From: Hyphomonas sp.
GTDB lineage: Bacteria; Pseudomonadota; Alphaproteobacteria; Caulobacterales; Hyphomonadaceae
Length of the DNA stretch: 27,606 nt
Assembly: GCA_024743015.1 (NCBI GenBank)
Contig: JANSXJ010000001.1
Location: 1 to 27,606, forward strand
Direction: 5' to 3'
The notes beneath the pieces were generated by a model. It was not told where the DNA came from. It was given only the letters and a program-made list of their open reading frames with translations, and did not search any database. This document shows positions 23,193 through 27,606 of this stretch, in pieces. A program made the translations under genes and the position numbers. Within the stretch, counting starts at the first letter, position 1, and each line of letters opens with the position of its first letter.

Positions 23193-25651
23193 ACCTCAAG
23201 GAATATTCAGACACGCCTGCGCTGCTTGCCGACTATCTCCCCTGGGCCTGTCTTGTTGCGCCGGGCGTCGTCCTCAACAAGGACGGGTCGTTCCAGATCA
23301 CATTCAAATACAGAGGCCCCGACCTCGAGAGCTCGACAGAAGAAGAACTCGTCTCTGTCATGGCTCGGGTCAATAATGTGCTGCGCCGCTTCGGCTCAGG
23401 TTGGGCGCTGTTCTTTGAAGCGCAACGCCAGGAAGTTCACGACTATCCGAATGCAGAGTTTCCAGACGCGCTCACCTGGCTGGTCGATCAGGAACGCGCG
23501 CTACAAGCGGAAGAATCCGGCACCCGCTTCGAGAGCTCTTACTTCCTGACACTTCTCTGGCTACCGCCCGCCGATGCCACGGGCCGGGCCGAAAAGGCCC
23601 TGATCCAGCGCGCAGAGACAGAAGACGCCGCAACCTGGCGACACCGGTTGGAGACCTTCCAGCAACATGCAGACCGCGCCTTCGATCTCCTTTCCACCTG
23701 TCTCGCGGAAATCGCGAAGCTAGATGACGATGAAACGCTGACTTATCTCCACTCGACGATCTCGACCAAACGCCATCCGGTCGTGACGCCCGAGCTTCCC
23801 GTTTTCCTCGATGCCGTGCTGGCTGATGAGCCCTTCGCTGGCGGGCTTGAGCCGATGATCGGTGACGCGCATTTGCGTACCCTGACCATTCTTGGCTTTC
23901 CGGCCTCCACCTTGCCTGGCATATTGGATGAGCTGAACCGTCAGGGCTTCGCCTATCGCTGGTCAACACGGTTTATCGCCATGGACAAGGCCGAAGCTGA
24001 AAAGGTGCTTGGCAAGAAACGCCGTCATTGGTTCGCCAAGCGAAAGTCGATCGGCGCTGTCCTGCGCGAGACCATGTTCAATGAACAGGCAGCGCTCGTC
24101 GACAATGACGCTGACAACAAGGCGGCCGATGCTGATGCCGCACTGCAAGAGCTTGGCAGTGATCTCGTTTCATACGGATACGTCACAACAACGATCACCG
24201 TTGCAGAGACAGACCGCCGCACGGTCGATGAGCATATCCGGATCGCAGAGCGCATTGTGAATGGCCGTGGGTTCACAGCGATCAGGGAAACACTGAATGC
24301 CGTCGATGCCTGGCTCGGCTCATTACCGGGTCACCCATATGCCAATGTCCGCCAACCTATCCTGCACACGCTGAATCTAGCCCATATGGTTCCACTGTCA
24401 GCGGTCTGGGCAGGCGAAGGCAACAACAGAAACTTGCAAGCCCCTGCGCTCATCCAGGCGCAGACCGATGGCACAACACCATTCCGGCTGAACCTCCATA
24501 TCGGCGATGTCGGTCACACGCTCGTCGTCGGGCCTACGGGTGCAGGCAAGTCCGTGCTCCTGTCGCTGCTCGCGCTGCAATGGCAACGCTATGAAGGCGC
24601 TCAGGTCTTCCTTTTTGATAAAGGCCGCTCGGCCCGCGCAGCGACACTTTGCACGGGCGGCACGCATATCGACCTTGGGAACAGCAATGCGCCAAGCCTA
24701 CAGCCGCTCAGAGACTTAGACTCAGAGACCGGCGCTAGCTTTGCTACTGACTGGCTGGCTGGCATCTGCACCAATGAAGGCGTGACGATGACGCCGGACC
24801 TTAAGGCGAGGCTCTGGGAAGGCATCCAGTCCCTCGCCAGCGCTCCGGAAGCTGAACGGACCCTGACTGGCCTGACGTTGATGCTACAGGAAGAGACCCT
24901 CAAATCGGCGCTGCACCCGTTCACGCTGGAAGGCCCGCATGGGCGGCTCCTTGATGCCGACCGCGAAAGTCTCCAACTCGCCGACACAGTCTGCTTCGAG
25001 ATGGAAGAGCTGATGCACGCCAAGGGCGTGGTCCTTCCAGTTCTCACCTATCTCTTTCATCGGCTTGAAGCGAGATTTGATGGACGGCCGACGCTCCTCA
25101 TTCTCGATGAAGCCTGGCTCTTTCTTGATGATCCCATATTTGCAGCGCGCATCCGCGAATGGCTGAAGACCCTGCGCAAAAAGAACGTGTCTGTTGTATT
25201 TGCGACGCAAAGCCTCGCCGACATCGCCAACAGCTCCATCGCGCCCGCTCTGGTCGAGAGCTGCCCCACACGCATCTTCCTCCCGAATGAACGGGCACAA
25301 GAACCGCAATCGAAAGAAACATATGAGCGGTTCGGTCTTAACGCCCGCCAGATTGAGCTGATCTCAAGGGCAACGCCGAAGCGCGACTATTACTATCAGT
25401 CGCCGCTCGGTGCGCGGGTCTTCGATCTCGGCCTTGGCCCGATTGCTTTATCCGTCTGCGGAGCCTCAACGCCAGAAGATCAGGCGATGCTCGACCGCGT
25501 GCTTGCCGAGACGGAAGGCGACGGGCTCGCAGAATGCTGGCTTCACGAAAAAGGTCTGCCCTGGGCAGCTGAACTGCTCAGCCGTTGGCCGGGCGACATG
25601 CCGGGCACCAACGAACCCTTCCCACCCTCACACGCCATCGCTGCAGAATAG
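23186..25651 (+). CDS. trbE: TrbE, VirB4-family ATPase
   Basis: This 821-residue protein is the large ATPase powering pilus assembly and substrate transfer. Walker A is GPTGAGKS (449-456) and Walker B LLILDEA (about 637-643), followed by ATQSLADIANS, a motif III-like block. The N-terminal CagE/TrbE domain (about 30-250) is complete. Length is normal and no disruption is seen. The ATG overlaps the trbD end, and the stop TAG is also part of the GGAG ribosome site for trbJ. Confidence 0.96.
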   Translation: MLNLKEYSDTPALLADYLPWACLVAPGVVLNKDGSFQITFKYRGPDLESSTEEELVSVMARVNNVLRRFGSGWALFFEAQRQEVHDYPNAEFPDALTWLVDQERALQAEESGTRFESSYFLTLLWLPPADATGRAEKALIQRAETEDAATWRHRLETFQQHADRAFDLLSTCLAEIAKLDDDETLTYLHSTISTKRHPVVTPELPVFLDAVLADEPFAGGLEPMIGDAHLRTLTILGFPASTLPGILDELNRQGFAYRWSTRFIAMDKAEAEKVLGKKRRHWFAKRKSIGAVLRETMFNEQAALVDNDADNKAADADAALQELGSDLVSYGYVTTTITVAETDRRTVDEHIRIAERIVNGRGFTAIRETLNAVDAWLGSLPGHPYANVRQPILHTLNLAHMVPLSAVWAGEGNNRNLQAPALIQAQTDGTTPFRLNLHIGDVGHTLVVGPTGAGKSVLLSLLALQWQRYEGAQVFLFDKGRSARAATLCTGGTHIDLGNSNAPSLQPLRDLDSETGASFATDWLAGICTNEGVTMTPDLKARLWEGIQSLASAPEAERTLTGLTLMLQEETLKSALHPFTLEGPHGRLLDADRESLQLADTVCFEMEELMHAKGVVLPVLTYLFHRLEARFDGRPTLLILDEAWLFLDDPIFAARIREWLKTLRKKNVSVVFATQSLADIANSSIAPALVESCPTRIFLPNERAQEPQSKETYERFGLNARQIELISRATPKRDYYYQSPLGARVFDLGLGPIALSVCGASTPEDQAMLDRVLAETEGDGLAECWLHEKGLPWAAELLSRWPGDMPGTNEPFPPSHAIAAE

Positions 25652-25662
25652 GAGCAACACCA

Positions 25663-26379
25663 ATGAAACGCCTTCTTCTTTCCGCCGCCCTTTGCGCGCT
25701 TCCAATGAGTGTGATCACCGCATCGCCCGCAGCTGCGCAGCTATTCGGCGGCGGGATTGTCTATGATCCTGCCAATCATACCCAGAATATCCTGACGGCC
25801 GTCCGATCACTCCAGCAAATCAATCAGCAAATCCAGCAACTCACCCATGAGATCGAGATGCTGGAGAATATGGCGCGTGACCTCGAAAGTCTGCCAGACT
25901 CCATCGCAGATGACATATTGCGCCGTATGCGCCGCATCGATGAGCTGATGCGTGACGCGACAGGCATCGGATATCGCGTCGAAGAAATCGAGCGCGAGTA
26001 TGAAGAGATCTACCCGGAAGATTATGGGACAGAACCGCCATCTCAGGCTGTCCTTGTAGAAGACGCCCGCGCGAGGTGGCGCCAGTCGCGTACAGCCTAT
26101 CGGGAAAGCCTGCTCGTCACCGCAGAAGTTGTCTCATCAGTCCGCGCAGACTCTGAAAGTCTCGATCGTCTTATTGGTGATAGCCAGTCCGCTGCTGGCA
26201 ACCTCCAAGTCCTGCAGGCGGGCAATCAGATTGAAGCGCTGCAGACCGAGCAGCTGATGCAGATGGAAGCCATGATGGCCTCGCACTACCGCGCCGAAGC
26301 GCTTGAGCGTGCCCGCCAACTTGCTGAAGCTGAACGTGGCCGCGCTCGCACCCGCGCCTTTCTTGGATCACCTGACTAA
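25663..26379 (+). CDS. trbJ: TrbJ, VirB5-family mating-pair protein
   Basis: This protein of 238 residues from ATG 25663 has a signal peptide (MKRLLLSAALCALPMSV to SPAAA, cut before QLFGG at about residue 26). A coiled-coil region follows, with QQINQQIQQLTHEIEMLENM near residues 45-70 and further helices later, as in VirB5/TrbJ. It should be periplasmic or at the pilus tip. A longer frame from 25585 overlaps trbE and is rejected. GGAG sits 8-12 bases upstream. No trbK entry-exclusion lipoprotein gene follows; trbL starts at once with a TAATG overlap. Confidence 0.92.
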   Translation: MKRLLLSAALCALPMSVITASPAAAQLFGGGIVYDPANHTQNILTAVRSLQQINQQIQQLTHEIEMLENMARDLESLPDSIADDILRRMRRIDELMRDATGIGYRVEEIEREYEEIYPEDYGTEPPSQAVLVEDARARWRQSRTAYRESLLVTAEVVSSVRADSESLDRLIGDSQSAAGNLQVLQAGNQIEALQTEQLMQMEAMMASHYRAEALERARQLAEAERGRARTRAFLGSPD

Positions 26380-27606
26380 TGGATGTGATCGACACATTCC
26401 TCGCGACCTTCATCGCTTACATTGATAGCGGGTTCGGCCTGTTGGCGGGGGATGTGGCCTATTTGACAACAACTTTGATCGCAATCGACATCACACTGGC
26501 GGGCCTCTTCTGGGCGCTAAGCCAGAACAGTGATGTGATCGCAGGCCTGATCAAGAAGGTGCTGTATGTCGGTTTCTTCGCCTTCGTAATCGGCAACTTT
26601 GCTCTGCTTGCCAACATTGTCTTCGACAGCTTCGCACAGCTTGGCGTGACGGCAGGCGGCGGGACGATGACGGCGGCAGATTTGCTCCGTCCGGGATTTA
26701 TTGCAGGCGTTGGCTTTGACGCGGCGCAGCCACTGCTCGCCGAAATCAGCGACATGCTCGGGCCAATCTCATTCTTTCACAACTTCATCATGATCGCGGT
26801 CATGTTCATCGCCTGGGCGATTATCATGGTGGCGTTCTTCGTGCTCGCTGTGCAGCTCTTCATCACCATTCTGGAATTCAAGCTGACGACGCTCGCCGGT
26901 TTCGTGCTTGTACCGTTCGCACTCTGGAACAAGTCGGCTTTTCTGGCAGAGCGTGTTCTCGGCAATGTCATCACGTCTGGCATCAAACTCATGGTGCTGG
27001 CCGTCATCATCGGCATAGGCTCAACGCTGTTTGCTTCGGTGACCGACGCGTTCCGCACCGGCGATGATGTCACGCTGGCACAAGTCATGGGGACGGTGCT
27101 TGCGGCGATTGTCTTCTTCTGGATGGGCATCTTTGCGCCGGGCGTGGCGAGCGGCCTAATCACAGGCGCGCCGCAACTGGGTGCAGGCTCGGCTGCAGGC
27201 GCTGTCGCAGGTGCGGCTGCCGGGACTTATGTTGCAGGGGCTGGTGGGCGCGCAGCGATTGGCGCGGCTGCGGGCGGCGCGTCAAGCGCCGTCAAGGCCG
27301 GTGCCTCCATGGCAGGCGCGGCGCGTACTTCATATACGCTCGGCTCAGTCGCGTCCGGTGCGTCCGGCGTCGGCGCTGTTGCTGCAGGTGTCGCGGGCAT
27401 GGCCCGCGCAGGCGGTGACGCCATAGGCCGAACCGCAAGCCGCCCCGCACAACACTTAAGAGACGCCTATCGACGCGGCAGTCAGGGCGCGTGGCGCGCG
27501 ACTGGCGGCTCCGGTGGAAACGACGGGTCCGGACCATCCACTTCAAGTTCAAGCCCGGGATGGGCGCGCCGAATGCAGGCTCGCCAGAATGCCAGCCAGG
27601 CCGGTC
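26379..27606 (+). CDS. trbL: TrbL, VirB6-family membrane protein (partial at right edge)
   Basis: The reading frame starts at ATG 26379, overlapping the trbJ stop, and is open to the window edge for 409 codons. The N-terminus MDVIDTFLATFIAYIDSGFG is typical of TrbL. At least five hydrophobic segments follow up to about residue 270, forming the inner-membrane channel platform. After that comes a Gly/Ala-rich low-complexity region and a basic, Ser/Gly-rich tail, as in other TrbL proteins. The 3' end and any trbF, G, H and I lie outside the window. Confidence 0.93.
   Translation, partial: MDVIDTFLATFIAYIDSGFGLLAGDVAYLTTTLIAIDITLAGLFWALSQNSDVIAGLIKKVLYVGFFAFVIGNFALLANIVFDSFAQLGVTAGGGTMTAADLLRPGFIAGVGFDAAQPLLAEISDMLGPISFFHNFIMIAVMFIAWAIIMVAFFVLAVQLFITILEFKLTTLAGFVLVPFALWNKSAFLAERVLGNVITSGIKLMVLAVIIGIGSTLFASVTDAFRTGDDVTLAQVMGTVLAAIVFFWMGIFAPGVASGLITGAPQLGAGSAAGAVAGAAAGTYVAGAGGRAAIGAAAGGASSAVKAGASMAGAARTSYTLGSVASGASGVGAVAAGVAGMARAGGDAIGRTASRPAQHLRDAYRRGSQGAWRATGGSGGNDGSGPSTSSSSPGWARRMQARQNASQAG

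Overview
This window looks like part of an alphaproteobacterial conjugative element, either an integrative conjugative element or a conjugative plasmid. The evidence is a MOBP relaxase of the VirD2/DUF3363 type, a TraG/VirD4 coupling protein, a TraF S26 peptidase, a Ti/RP4-type trb mating-pair cluster (trbB, C, D, E, J, L), and the usual accessory genes of this element class: DUF736, ArdA, a small excisionase-like helix-turn-helix protein and a DUF6499/DUF2285 regulator. No integrase, attachment site, replication gene, tRNA, rRNA or CRISPR array is visible. The host genus cannot be fixed from the sequence; base composition and protein style suggest Alphaproteobacteria (low confidence below class).

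Layout: 1-7654 is a leftward transfer module: rdfS-like HTH, traF, relaxase, a NERD-nuclease/UvrD-like helicase as apparent cargo, traG, and a CopG-type gene that runs off the left edge. An RP4-like candidate nic site lies in the traF-relaxase gap. 7771-9293 is leftward and holds DUF736, a 72-base stem-loop region, an unlisted 48-codon gene and ardA. 9642-18953 is a rightward five-gene operon: excisionase-type HTH, SNF2-family helicase, type III Mod-like methyltransferase, a DUF262+HNH protein and a type III Res-like helicase-nuclease. 18937-21294 is leftward: exodeoxyribonuclease I, which lacks a conventional start codon, preceded by the DUF6499/DUF2285 regulator. 21611-27606 is the rightward trb operon, cut in trbL by the right edge.

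How it may work together: TrbB/C/D/E/J/L build the mating channel, TraG couples it to the relaxase nucleoprotein, and TraF processes the pilin. The DUF2285 protein resembles FseA, the activator of ICEMlSymR7A excision. A 16-bp motif, CGGCA-NN-TGGCGGCAT, recurs before traG, before the relaxase and before the rdfS-like/traF pair, so these transfer units may share one regulator. If the nic call is right, the strand enters the recipient with traF, DUF736 and ardA first and traG and the relaxase last.

The most interesting part is the 9.3-kb restriction-like operon. It joins type III Mod/Res to a RapA/SNF2-like helicase and a DGQQR-bearing DUF262-HNH protein of the GmrSD/BrxU/SspE kind. I do not recognise this combination as a named defence system.
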